Origin: Chromera velia
Taxonomy: Eukaryota > Sar > Chromeraceae
NCBI GenBank assembly: GCA_018398765.1
Contig: JAHBMJ010000359.1
Coordinates: forward strand, 1-48,635
DNA length: 48,635 nt
Direction: 5' to 3'
This document shows, piece after piece, positions 1-11,722 of this stretch. Positions within the stretch are counted from its first letter, which is position 1. Each line of letters begins with the position of its first letter. Below the pieces are notes generated by a model. It was not told the origin of the DNA. It made no database searches and saw only the letters and a list, made by a program, of their open reading frames with translations. The position numbers and the translations under genes were made by a program.

Positions 1-2389
1 CCCCCTTCATTCCCTTCTAAGTCCAGGGTCTGCAGAGAGAGCAGCTTTCTCGTCTGCAGGGCCTTGCCCAGTGCCTCCACTCCCTTTGCCTTCGCCCTCG
101 TTCGGGCAAGCTTGAGGGACTGGAGAGGGATCACCGCAGAGGGTGAGAGGGGGGAAGAGAGACTCTGGGCAACTGTGGTGACCCCAGAAGGGCCGAGGGG
201 GTTGTCACTCAGGTCAAGATGCAGAAGAGTCGGAAGCAGAGTTGGGAGACCCCCAGTCTGAGAGGCAGAACACAGCGTCTCCATGGAAGCGCCTCTGAGT
301 CGATTTCCTGCAAGACCCATGCAGACAGATGAGCATGCAGGGACCGCAAGCAGAGCGATCGAGGCCGTGGCAGCTGATCGATCGTTGGGGGGGGCAGCTG
401 TGAGAGTGCGACATGGGATAGGCGAGAGGAAGACGGAGCACAAAGTGAGAACGGCAGCAATGAGCGACCACCCGCATGCGGCTGAAAAAAAAGGAGGTGG
501 CAGACAACAGCCAAATCGATCACTTCGATCCCTTTGAGCATAGGGCGGTCAGGTCGATCTTTCTTGGCACCCCTCAAGTCAGCCAGCCCAAGGTCCCCCT
601 GACCGACCGGAGAGGTCCAGTGACTCCACAGAGCGCGGGAGTGACTGTACAATCGCAACACTGGCCTCATCACTATCACACTCTGCGGAAAGTAAGGGGA
701 AAAGAAAAGCATGCAACATAGAGGGACCATCGATCATTGGTGGAGGGATCCAGTGGGATCTCTGACGCACGCACGGATGACCTGTCACTCCAGCAACGTA
801 AAGCGACGAGTGGGTGGGTGTGATGACGCAAATTGAGCGATGTGAATGTGGGTTGGGTATTCCGTTCCTCACCCTCAAGCAGCGAAGTCCGGTTGCACAG
901 CCACAGAAGGGTGCAGATACTGTCGCATTGTCTTTCTGACTCTCTCGTTGTTCCACTGAAGCAAAGCCTCGAGATAAGAAGTTCGCTTGTCTGCAGAAAT
1001 GTTTTCTTGTTTCAGCTGAGAAGGACAGAGAAAGGGACAAAAAAGCCGAGAGAGAACACAGAACTGACGGGCAAGGTTCAGGGATCGCAGAGAGTTCCCT
1101 CGTGTTCCTTCGTTGCCTTCTTCTCTGATTCGCTGAAGGAAGGAGAGGAGCACCGGCAGGGCCGCATTCTTGCACACGTAGGGGCCTGCAAACAAAGATC
1201 ACAGAAGGGAAGGTGTACGATACGCAGGGATGATGGACGGACGGAATTTGATCTCGGCGTGTTTGTTGTCTTCCGGAAAGGGTTAATCGGATTTGCTTTC
1301 TCGGCGTTCAAATTTTCGGTGATCCGCTTTCCGTTTCCTGCCGCGTTGTCTCCTTCATTCTCCCCACCCCTCACCTTGTGCCCTTTCTCCTGCTTCTCTT
1401 CCTTGAGGTTTGGGCACAGCAAAGCACAACTCGGACCTACCGCATCTCAGCGTCTCCACAAGAGCGGAAGGAACGGAGCGTAACAGGAGATCTAGTTTGC
1501 CGGCACTTAGAGAAAAGCCTGCAACCAGTTGCCGTCGGGAGTGATGATGCGGAAATCAGCACACACGGGCATTCACATGCGCTCGCACTGAGAAACGCCT
1601 ACACGACAAACGCGGACTGACACCCGGACAGAGAAAGAGAGCGACAGGAACGTACACGAACATATAGCATGGTTTTTCTTCCCTTGTCACTGGCTCACAA
1701 GAATGGATATTCCACAGTCCGGCAGGTAGAGAAGCAAGGAGAAGACAAAAACGTGCCGGCAAGGAGAGAGAATCACGGCCCCACTCAAGCCCACACAGGA
1801 GTGCTGGAACGCAGAAGGCACAAAGACGAACGACACGAGCTTACGCCGAAGTTCGATGCGACCCATGCACTCTATTTCTCACGTACAATTGATGATCTGC
1901 GTCCTGCTTACCTGACAGATCAAGGCTCGGAATGGGTATACGGCAGCGCCCCTGCAGCCAAAACATCAGAGAAGGTAGGATTCAATTTTTGTGTTGCCAC
2001 ATCATCAGAAGCAAGCTTTCGAAGAACTCGGCTCTCGATGAAAAAAGAGGCAGCTAGGTCTTCTTGATATATGCGGCACTGTCTGCTTCAGCTGACCTTC
2101 TTGATGAAGTCGAAGAGCAGCCAGGCCAGGCCAAAGCCCTGTCGCTTGGATGCCAGCTCAGATGTCACCTGCAGCGGGACCAAATACAGCTGTATTGATT
2201 TGACACAAGGAACCGACCCGCGTTGGTGTACTGAAGGAAAGCCGGCAACCCGAGTCACAAGTACGAAGTTGGACGGACAGTCGCTCACCTCTGAAGCGGG
2301 ACACGCATGCCTGAAAACCACTTCGAACACGCTGATCGCCGAAGTGTCAACATTCAACGGAGCTGCACTGTGCGGTGAGTTCTCCTCCC
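1..2389 (-). CDS. Leucine-rich repeat protein, partial, multi-exon
   Basis: The gene reads right to left and leaves the window at base 1. Exons are placed at about 2289-2389 (upper limit uncertain), 2097-2168, 1912-1951, 1069-1185, 608-682 and 1-307. From 2168 down, all joins are in frame (intron phases 0, 0, 1, 1, 1), and each acceptor ends in GCAG. The spliced product shows six regularly spaced LRR strands: IPSLDLSG, LRSLNLAQ, VESLDLSGNRLRG, LLHLDLSDNPLG, LQSLKLAR and LQTLDLEGNEG. Two strands (SLDLSG|NRL and LNLAQ) are completed only across splice junctions, which supports the model. The spacing suits the ribonuclease-inhibitor type of LRR, usually a protein-interaction scaffold; the partner is unknown. 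The 40-bp exon is unusually small. No start codon was fixed, and no signal peptide or membrane segment is visible in the part seen. Confidence 0.72.
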
Positions 2390-3241
2390 CTGCAACCGGG
2401 CAGAGGACAGGGGAGACAGAGGGTGTTAAAAAAAAAAAAAACTGTCTGCCCTCAACTCCCGGGTACACACTTCACTGCAAGTTGATGTACACAGAATGAA
2501 CGCACCTGGAGAGGAACACTGGAGCTTGGCATCGGGTTGCGACATCTCGTCCGGCAAAGCGATGGTATGCTAAAGGGGAACTCTCGACGTGATACCTGTG
2601 CACGCCAGAGACAGCCGAAGAACAGACTCAGCTTTAAGAACCGTCAATTTTCTTCTCCGCAGGCTCAACCTTTCAAACTTTCTGATGCTGTGCGTGCTTA
2701 TTTTGGTGTGAGTCTGTTTTGGTTTGAGATGCTCTCAAGTCCTGACAGGTCCGATCCGGATCGATCCGGGTCCCTCAAGGAATCTCAAGGATCCTAATGC
2801 TGGTTGTCAGCCGTATGTCAGCCGTAGAATGCCGCGGCCTCTTGCATGGGGTCCGACCATGTCCGCGACCAATGCATGCACTCACCCTCATGCAGACGCG
2901 CGCATGCAGGTCCCGGCCCGCGCGCAACATTAAAACAACGTACCAACGTACATCAAACAACATCAGCCCTGCAACAATACGGAGCTCCCGTGAGCTGGCC
3001 TTATGCTTCTCCTGTGTCAGCCTTCATCATCCCGTATCTGCAGCGATTCCTAGCGTGTGAAAGTGACGAGCCTTTGTTCAGCACGACGATGCTTCGTCTC
3101 TCTGTATATATTGTGTCGATCCACGGGAGTCGCTCTGGCTTGCAAAAGCATTTTTTTTTCGGTCGGCCGAGCCGTCTCTCTGCTGTTTGTCTGCATGTTC
3201 GTCCTTGATTCGTGAGCTTTCGGCCTGGAAGGCTCAAAAGG
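2390..3241. other. Intergenic, between LRR and ankyrin genes
   Basis: No gene is supported here. An A13 run lies at about 2428-2440. A GATCC/GGATC-rich stretch lies at 2753-2772, and a patch rich in GCATGC and CGCG at 2836-2930. The stretch probably holds the 5' region of the minus-strand LRR gene and the promoter and 5' UTR of the ankyrin gene that starts at 3242. No clear TATA box was seen. Confidence 0.4.
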
Positions 3242-6084
3242 ATGGCGTCGACAGACTCAAATGCTGCAGCTGTTCTTGTAGCAAGTGGAATTCTAGGCTT
3301 TCTGGGTTTCTTGAAACTGTCTTCTGTCTCAAAGGCACTCCTCTCCCTGAGGGATGACCCCTCGTCGCTGGGATACGGAAGCGTGCACCCAGCTTTTTCT
3401 TTTGTGCATGAGAGGGATGACGTCTGGCGTTTCATTGATAACTGTTTTCGGTTTGACGACGCCGAATCCCTGCAGCAGTTCTGTGCTTTGAAGGGGGGCA
3501 CAGCTTGTCTCCCCTTTCTGTTCAAACGCGTAGTGGAGAACTCGCCGGCCTCGCAGAAGTGTGTGCAGTTCCTTTCGAAGCGGGGGGCCACGCCACTGTG
3601 CACAGAAGTCCAGTATGACCGCATTCCTTCCTTGACAGACGCACACTTCGAGGCAATGATCACTCACGGCATGATGCCTCCCAATTCCTGGTTCTCGAGA
3701 GCGGACGTGCAGGGGCAGGGGGAACTGTACGTCCCCATGCTCAGTGCATTGATAGAAGCAGACAAGTTCGGCGCGGCAGAGAGGCTCCTCGAGAAGGGGG
3801 CGAATGCCGACGTCTGCTCGTGGTATACTCGTTTTCCTCCCACACCCCAAACCAGCAGCCGATTGACCCCCCTCCGCATTCTCATTTCCCGATTGGCACG
3901 CGTCAGAGACCCAGAAGATCCCGTCAGTGTGTTGAAGAGACGCGAAGGTCTCTCCCTCCTCCGCCGTCTGGTGTGTGTATGCAAAAAGGCTGGGTGCCTC
4001 CTCTGGAGGGCACGGCCAGGGGTCCAGGGCGGGTGGGGGGAAGGGATCGGCATCATTCATCAAGACCTGACACCCTTAGTCCTTGCATGTATGTACAGAG
4101 ACGCAGAGGCAGTGGGGGTGTTGACAGAGGTACAGGATGTCAATGTTGCTCTTGTGAAGGCTCCTTCTAGGGCTCTTTCCATTCTCTTCCATGTGCTGGG
4201 CCCCACCTGTCGCAATGGTGTCAGTACAGACACAGTTGACTCCCTTTCTGCAGCGACGATAGGACGACTGACCAATTGGGGGGGAGTGGATGTGAATGCA
4301 GTGGACACAAACGGTCACACAGCCCTGTCCCTTGCATGTTCGCTAGGGATGCCGAAAAGTGCAGAGGCGCTCATGAAAGGGGGTTCGACGCTAGGGATGG
4401 TGAAGTGGGGGAAACGGATGAGTGAGTCTCCTGTGCTGAAATCGTTGGAGGCAGATGGAGACTCTCAGACCCGAGTCACTCTATTCAGCCTGCTGCTCGA
4501 GTGGGCAGTCAGCAAAGACTCAGATAGAGAAGGGTTGCTTAGACTTTTTGCTCGTGAGTGCCCCATTAGACTCGTCATGATGACGACAGCAAAGGCAAGA
4601 AGGGAGGCAGAGGCTATCACACTTTTGAACGTCCTCGCTCAGAGGGGGTATGATTTGAAAGTTTTGATGGCCGACGGCCACACAGCCTTGTCCCTCGCGT
4701 GTGATCTTCGTCTGACCTCATCCTTCATCGAATTTCTCTTTGATAAGGGACTGTCAGCAGGGGGTGTGGGTGAGGGGAGAGTGCATCTGCCTCTTGTGGA
4801 GGCTTGCGATAATTTCTCCAACCTGAGAATCGTCTCTCTCCTTCTCCAGAAGGGGGCAGACCCGAACAGACTTGGACTGCGTCAGGGTGTTCTCACTTCG
4901 CCCCTCCAGGCAGCCCTAGATCAGGACCCCACGCGGCTTCAGGGGGGAAGTCCTCTCCTAGAGGCTGTCGTGAGTGTGGTGAGGGTACTGATTGATGCGG
5001 GGGCTCGATGTCCTCGTGCCCCGCCTCCCCTTTCTCAGACAGCGAGCGTCACTAGGTCAAGTGAGAACCTGGGGGCTCCTCCACTTCGGTACAGTCACCT
5101 TTCCCCTGTGATGAAGGTTTGTGAGATGCGGGACGCATGTCTGCTGGGATTTCTGTGTAAGAAGGGGGGGGCAGTGCCGATCGGGGAAAAGGAGCTGGCA
5201 GAGGTCGTTACAGTCTATCTTTCGGACAGAACCAATGACAGCGAGACGCGTGGGGAGGAGGGGGAAGAGATGCAGAGGGTCAGACTTCTCAATCAGTGGC
5301 GCCAGGCAGAAGCACTTTTGCAGGTTGGTGTTTCATGCACATGGTCATACATTCAATGGAGGGGATGGACGTACGTTGTCAATGCGGCAATTAACCGTTT
5401 TCCTTTCTACAAATTCGAGACAACAAAGACATTCTGTAGCATTGGACGATCTCGCTGTCCTTTGTGGCGATCTTTGGAGCATACAACGAGTGTTTCCCTC
5501 CGTGCTTCATGAGCTGTCTTTTTTTTTTTCGGGTTCCTTCCTTCACTTATTGCGCGCGTGCTCGCGAGCAAATACTTGAACATTTGCTTCTCATGTCTGC
5601 ATGCGTGTCCTTTACACGTCCTTTGCTCAGCCTGAACCTCCTTGTGAATCAATCGATGCAGGGCCAGACACTGACAGACGTCTCTGCCCTTCTCTTGACA
5701 CACTGGCCTCCGCATTCAGCGACGTCTCGACGTCCTACGCGCTTCGGTTGTGGGTCATGGCTGATAGATCTGATCTGCCTCGAGGAAGCGCGAGGCCCCG
5801 TTCTGCTGAAAATCATCGAGTGCGTTCCTTCACACGAGATCCTCTATGAATCAATCAAGGATTCCGAGGCAGAGAAAATGATTCCAATCGGCTGGAAGGA
5901 CGGAGTTCAAGCCTTGATAAAGAGAGCGCTTCCAGCCCTTGCCACCGCATTCTCACAGCAGCTTTTGTCTGCATTCCACCACATCATGACAGGAGCCCCC
6001 CTGCGGTTTGAAAAAACCCGAGGGGACCGCAAATCGAAGAACGAACTGGTACAGGAGGTGGTTGCTGCGGCTTGGCAGCTGTAG
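3242..6084 (+). CDS. Ankyrin-repeat protein, two exons
   Basis: Exon 1 is 3242-5323 and exon 2 is 5662-6084, joined in phase 0 (TTGCAG|GTTGGT ... GATGCAG|GG), giving about 834 residues. The reading frame continues into the intron to a stop at 5512, but the codons after 5323 look non-coding. The start is the ATG at 3242 after AAAAGG; upstream in-frame codons lack an ATG. A hydrophobic stretch (about residues 9-30, VLVASGILGFLGFLKL) could be a membrane anchor. Ankyrin units are recognised by repeated NGHTALSLACSLG, DGHTALSLACDLR and LLLQKGADPNR patterns, with looser copies elsewhere (LTPLVLACMYRDAEAV, RLLEKGANADV). Ankyrin repeats mediate protein binding, and no enzymatic domain is visible. Exon 2 encodes a non-ankyrin, helix-rich tail ending VAAAWQL. 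Function is unknown. Confidence 0.85.
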
Positions 6085-6509
6085 GTTTGCAGAGGGACTG
6101 AGACAAGTGTTGATTGATTGATTGATTGATTGATATGTTCCGCCCGAGGGCCTTCCCGCTATGTCTATCTGTCGCCAGAGCTAGCAGGGACTGTGTGCCT
6201 CATGCACTAGCGCGCATCCTAAACGGCTACCTCGAGAACCCCGGCATCTCCGGCCGTGCCCCGAGGCGGTGCGGGCAGCAGGCCCAGGCATGACAGTGAC
6301 ATCAGCATATTTGTTCCATCCACTGCACCCGCACCAACAATTCTGGCTTTGACAGCACAGTCTTTGAATTAATTATGATCAATTGGAACAGGCCTTCCTC
6401 TAGGCTTTCCTTTATACTCCGAATCTGGGATCAACTCTTCGGATTGAAATCCCCCTGGCAGAAAAAAAACTACGGAATTAAATTGTACCTTTAACTACTA
6501 CCTTAAGTT
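6085..6509. other. Intergenic with (TGAT)n tract
   Basis: A (TGAT)6 microsatellite lies at 6111-6134, directly after the ankyrin gene. It is followed by GC-rich sequence to about 6300 that is unlike the AT-rich DNA after it. On the minus strand this looks like a retroposon 3' end with an (ATCA)n tail, because similar tails occur inside the satellite near 19097, 20934 and 21576. No coding region is supported. Confidence 0.35.
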
Positions 6510-6759
6510 CCTGTGATGATTGTAATGTGACTCCAATCCTAGACGCTATCCCTATCATATTTGGAACTTATTGGGAGATTCCCCCAGGGAGAATTGGAAT
6601 ACCCAATTTAAATTTTATAGGAATTTGAAGTTTTAAAAGTAAACGTATGTTTATATAGTTTTTTAGGATTATATAATTGATCGAAAGAGGTTTTCTTCGC
6701 GCATGAGGCTATCGATCATCAATATGCATACGCCTAGGCGGGGACATTGATTGATCAAC
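6510..6759 (+). repeat. Left 236-bp direct repeat flanking LINE
   Basis: It matches 9534-9769 in the same orientation with a few mismatches. It also carries an extra 14 bp (TTCCCCCAGGGAGA) near 6575, which accounts exactly for the length difference (250 versus 236 bp). The repeat stops abruptly at ...GATCAAC on both sides. The LINE coding frame begins immediately after it. Confidence 0.85.
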
Positions 6760-9533
6760 GGTTGGGTCTTTCCTGGGAAGAAAGGCTGGCAGACAGCAAA
6801 GTGGGTGCAGTAGTAGATGGAGGAAAGACATCCAAGAAGAGAAGACAGTCTGTGAGAAAGCAGAGCACCCGTCAGGCTTGGTGGGACTCACAATGCCGCC
6901 TGATATATTTGAAGGTGAAGGAGGCAGAGGAAAAGGCAAGACATGTTCCAAACCCTTCCCACCCTCTGCGAAAAGAATATGTTAAACTGAGAAGGGAAAG
7001 AGCTCGACTGTTTGCAGTAAAAAGGAGTAAGCTCGAGCAACACACAGCAGAGAGACTAGCTAGAAAAGCAGCAGTTGACCCCTTGAAAGTTTGGCAATGG
7101 AACAGGAAAATCAAAATACAGAGGGGAGGGGATAATAAACCCGCTGCATCTTCTTTCACTCAGTTTTGGGCAGGGGTCTTCGACGGTCCTGGTCTTCCGC
7201 CTGCACCTGTTGGTCTGGCCTTCCCCCCTCCTTCTTAGCCCGCCTTCTCTATACACATGATCGAAGAAACACTGAGAGGAATTGACCCAAAGAAGGCGCT
7301 GGGTTTAGATGGGGTTGGCCCCTGTCACCTCTCGTTATCTTTTGGTTTTTCTCCTCTCTCCCGCTTGCTGCTCTTTGTCTTTTTCAATTTGTTTCACCTT
7401 TTTTCTTTTTGGCCTGAACGCTGGAATGTATTGCGCATTGCTCCCATCCCCAAGGGCCCGCCGAGTCTCGACTGTAACGAATGGCACCCGATCCACATTG
7501 TGGGGCTTCTGAGTAAGATTTTTACTTTATTGATGGACTTAAAGATCAGGAAGGAGATGAAAATTGACGAAAGGCAGCTCGGCTTCAGACAGGGGGTAGG
7601 GACAAGGGAGGCCTTCGCTGCTCTGTCTTCATTAATTCTCAGCTCCAAAAAGAAGAAAAGCCCTCTGATTGCCGCGTTTGTTGATTTCAGCAAGGCGTTT
7701 GATACAGTTTCTCAGATCAAAATATTAGAGAGGCTTAGGGAGGAAGGAGTAAGCCAAGCCGATGTTTGGATGATTCATTCGATATATAGTCAGGTGAAGG
7801 TTTGGGTAGATGGGGCAACAGAATGCTTTCCAGATGGTGGAGGAGTAAAACAAGGCGATCCTCTCTCTTTTCTCCTTTTTTTTCTTTTCATCAACAATCT
7901 GCATAAGTTTGTCAGCTCCAATAATAAAAACAGGAATCAAAGCTTGGCTGGGGGTACTGATAGAGAGACTCCTGTCAGACTGTCTGACGTTTTAATCGAA
8001 AGCATCGGATACGCTGACAACCTTGTTCTGTTTGCTTACAGTGCTTCTAACTTGCAGAAACGCCTGTCTCACCTCGAGGACTATTGTAAGGAGCACGGCC
8101 TGAAGGTGAATTTAAAGAAGACAAAAGTTATGCGTCTCTCCTCCCCCCACCCCGACCTAGTACCCCAGACCCCTTTCCTTTATGAAGGCAGACCAGTGGA
8201 AGCGGTGAGTAAATATAAGTATTTGGGCAACTGGGTTTTTGAGGGCGGGGACCTTAGTAAAACAGTCGAAGCCCACATTTAGGTGGCAGAGAAGGCTTTG
8301 GGGGCGGTGTTTGGTACTCTCTCTTCTCTGGGCTTTGTTTCTCCCTTTTGTAAAATTACTTTGTTCAAGGCCCTCTGGCTGCCAGTCGCGCTGTATGGAT
8401 TGGAAACGATCCCGCTGAGAAAGACAGATGTTGCCTGCCTCGATGCATTACAGTTATGTTTTGTTCGATGTTGTTTTGGTCTCTCCCATCACTCCTTTGT
8501 TTCGCCTTCCCTTCTCTTTCTCTCTCTCAAGCCATTCAGTTCTCTACTTGGTAAGTTGAGTGGGGGCTTCATCCAATGCATTAAATCAATCGACCGTGCT
8601 CTACCCCGGGCAGTGTGGAATGAGTGTTTGGCTGGCTCATGTAAACCCTTCGTTAAGACAGTAAAATGGCTGGCCGTTCCATTAGATTGCTCCCTTTTGT
8701 GGCCTCCATTGCCAAGCACGGTGGGGGACAAGTTTAAAGGGAAGGGCAAGAGCAGAATGAAAAGGGCGGCAAAAAAGATCGTAGAGGGTGCCTGGCTGTC
8801 CGACTGGTTGAAAGAAGAAACTAGAAACATTAGAGACAGAGACGGAATTTTTCCCCACCTTGCAAATCTCTCCCCTTTCCAATCAGAGAATCTGTTCAGA
8901 CAGTGTTTGGCTATGCACCTTCTGAGTGAAAGGAAATGGTGTCCGAGAAGTGAAATGATAGAGTGCAATGTTGAACCTCTGCCAAAGAGTCTGTTGCAGT
9001 CCTCCGCAGGCTTCCGTACGCTTTTCAGGGCTCTCACAGGGGGGGATATAGATAGAACCCAACCGGAACGGCTGTGCAATAAATGTTTGTTCCCCTTGCG
9101 TATGATCAAAGATGAGGTTCATGTTCTGACGGAATGTAAGGACACAGAAAGGGAACAGAACCGGCTGAAAGAACTGTACGAAATTGCGAAGCAGAAAGCA
9201 CCCATTGACATAAGAATACAGATCGCACAACGCATTGCAGGTGCAACCGGGAGGGGCACTTCTGATAATAAGAAAAAAATAAAGGATATGGTGTTACTGT
9301 TATGCACAATTCTGCCTAGAAGCGGTTCCAAAGCTATAGCCGACTGTCTCAAGAAGGTCCATTCTGTCAATAAGGCAAGTTGAGGCGAATCGATCCGATT
9401 GGCATGCAGGCTTCCTCATCCCCCCCCCCATGAATGTGTGCTCTGGGTTGTCCTCAAAGCCTTGCTAGTGGCTTAGGATTTGACGTCGCTAAATCTAGGA
9501 TTTAACCCTCAATCATCATTATCATCATCATCA
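6760..9533 (+). mobile_element. LINE-type non-LTR retrotransposon, 5'-truncated
   Basis: One frame stays open from the left repeat to 9383 except for two TAG stops, at 7236-7238 and 8280-8282; no frameshifts occur. Reverse transcriptase motifs appear in order: KALGLDGVGP, NEWHPI, GFRQG, FVDFSKAFDTV, GVKQGDPLSFLLF, the catalytic box YADN (usually YADD) near 8010-8021, and KVNLKKTKVM. After the second stop comes the thumb region (VALYGLETIPL) and a C-terminal zinc knuckle, C-x2-C ... H-x4-C (CNKC ... HVLTEC) near 9079-9137. The 5' part (endonuclease, ORF1) is missing. The 3' UTR ends in an ATC-rich tail at about 9510-9533, typical of LINEs. The two TAGs are consistent with CAG-to-TAG decay. The element is probably inactive but fairly young. 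Confidence 0.88.
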
Positions 9534-9769
9534 CCTGTGATGATTGTAATGTGACTCCAATCCTAGACGCTATCCCTATCATATTTGGAACTTATTGGGA
9601 GAATTGGAATACCCAATTTAAATTTTATAGGAATTTGAAGTTTTAAAAGTAAAAGTATGTTTATATAGTTTTTTAGGATTATATAATTGATCGAAAGAGG
9701 TTCTGTTCGCGCATGAGGCTATCGATCATCAATATGTATATGCCTAGGCGGGGCCTTTGATTGATCAAC
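9534..9769 (+). repeat. Right 236-bp direct repeat flanking LINE
   Basis: It begins CCTGTGATGATTG directly after the LINE tail and ends TTGATTGATCAAC. It is the partner of 6510-6759. Its position, starting exactly where the LINE ends, fits a long target-site duplication or an LTR-like terminal repeat. Confidence 0.85.
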
Positions 9770-9828
9770 TAATTTTAACACATTGCACTTCACCATTAGT
9801 CGTCGTCTTTCAACTGTAAAGGTATAGA

Positions 9829-11714
9829 TAGGGATAGTTATCGTATCGTATCGGTATCGAATCGGTATCGTATCGGAATTTAAGGTTCCCAAAAAAAGGG
9901 GTATCATCAATAATTTTGATACTGACATAAAATTTTTAGCGTACAAGGCTAAAACCTAGTGTAAATAGTATCATTTGTAAAACTGTAAACTTTTTATAAA
10001 AATTTAATTCATGTTTTTAAAGAGTTAACTTTATTTAGAAAATGGGCTCCGAAACATTCAGAAGGCCAAACTATAAAGGGGGCTTCGCCTCCCTAACCCC
10101 CCCCTTAAAAAGAGTCAACATATCATAAGATTGAGAATAACTTCATCAACACGTCGTTCCTGGAAATCTTATGCCAGATACAAACTGTTAGACTCGATTT
10201 TATTCTGATGTGTGTGCCAAAATCACCCAAATGTAAGTGAATGTATACAAAATTTACAGCAAAACACAGATATCCACATATTATTCTGCACTCACGAAGG
10301 AACCATATAGATTTGCAGTATAAACAAGAAAGAAAAAACAAGCTACGCAGCAAGCAGCTTAGGTTGAACTCTCTTGAGCGACGTGGTGGTTGATACTCAG
10401 CGAGCGGAGTGAAGAGAAAATTGAGGTCAAAGGTCTGATAGTGTGCAGCGGTCTGTATGCTTATCTGTATGTGTGTGCATCTCCATGAAAATCAACCAAT
10501 ACGCAAAACGGCCAGCTAAGACTTCAAAGCTGCAACAATTGGGTGGAACACATCCATGGTGAGACACTCTTTAGCTTTCTAGACATTGGGGAAGCCCTTT
10601 CCTTCCTCTGCGGAGCGGCTATAAGTGACAAACTCACCGGTCATTCCAGGGAGGGTAAATCCAGTTCCGGAAAAACGAAAACAGCACTGCTTGCGGTATT
10701 AGGAGTTCTTTCTACATAAATGAAAGTATAAAAGAGACCAAGACAAACACGTTGGACTATAAAGGTTCCCACAGGGAAACAGATAGGCGGTCCTGGTCTA
10801 TGTTTTATGATTCACAGGGTGTGAAGACCAAACCGTTGCTGGAAGCTAGATCAACGTCGAAAAACGAGCAGCGAGTCGCCAAGTGGCAAGCTTTTGTAAA
10901 AGATGAGGTCATCAGAGCTATGTTCAGTGGCTGAACATCAATGGTAAAGTGGCAAGCTTCAATGGCAGGGTATAGATGTCACCAAATGACAGTGACCTCA
11001 CTCGTGACTGACCTTTCTGAATCTCAGTTCGCCCATGTTGATATCCTGGTCGATCCGGTCACTCCTGAAGCTCTAAGACGGCACAAAAAGAAGAGACAAC
11101 AGTGTGGAAAGACGATTCTTAGACTACTGTCCTTGAGCTGTTTGGACGTTGGCCAGTGAGCCAACTCCGACAGGGCAACAACGGGTTAAATAATTCTGCA
11201 TCCTGACTCAGAGGAGACGAAATTTCTATCCGGCCACCTAACGTTTATAATATGTCCACACTTTACCTTGTTTTTTCCCCTTCTGGCTGTTATGATGTTT
11301 TGATTGTCCAGAAGCGGTCTTGTTCAAAAAACGGAAATGATGAAGCTCTGTTAGATCGGACGCAGTGTATATACAGTCTTGTCTTGAAGCCAAGTCGGGC
11401 TTTTCTGGCCGCTGAGGCTGCATGAATTCGATCAGTGCACGTTGGAGCTAGCCGGTTTGAGCTGGTTCCACATTCATCCATGCATGGATCCGGTTGGAGA
11501 CGGACCCAGGTATACGTGTTACTGGGCCCGGCTGTGCCCGGTCTTTGCCCCCGGCCCGGCGCTCGCCTTGTCACATAGTAGCGAAGCTCCAATCCTTCAC
11601 AAGCTCTAAGCAAGCCGATACTAACCGATACTCGGCCGCTCAAGAAAGAACCGATAGTCAATATTTCAATACCAATACCGATACGATACGATATCGATAC
11701 GATAGCTATCCCTA
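9829..11714. mobile_element. DNA transposon, hAT-like (8-bp TSD), non-autonomous
   Basis: The ends are inverted copies starting TAGGGATAG: left TAGGGATAGTTATCGTATCG from 9829, right its near-complement ending CTATCCCTA at 11714. Both ends continue into TATCG/ATCGG subterminal repeats over about 50 bp. The element is bounded by an identical 8-bp duplication, GGTATAGA, at 9821-9828 and 11715-11722. An 8-bp target duplication with TAG-starting ends is typical of the hAT superfamily. No transposase is recognisable. A weak same-frame stretch at 10752-11159, broken by one TGA, may be a relic. A palindromic G-rich/C-rich motif (GGGGGCTTCGCC...CCCCCCC) lies at about 10079-10105. Confidence 0.8.
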
Positions 11715-11722
11715 GGTATAGA

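Noticed and set aside
875..1010. Extra LRR or armadillo exon (SYLEALLQWNNERV)
   Set aside because: Joining 1069-1185 directly to 608-682 keeps frame and gives a regular LRR (LNLAQ...VESLDLSG), leaving no room for it. An ARM-repeat reading of the gene was dropped for the same reason.
5324..5512. Ankyrin protein ending at 5512 without an intron
   Set aside because: Sequence after 5323 is non-coding in character, and a phase-0 GCAG acceptor at 5661 leads into 140 further good codons.
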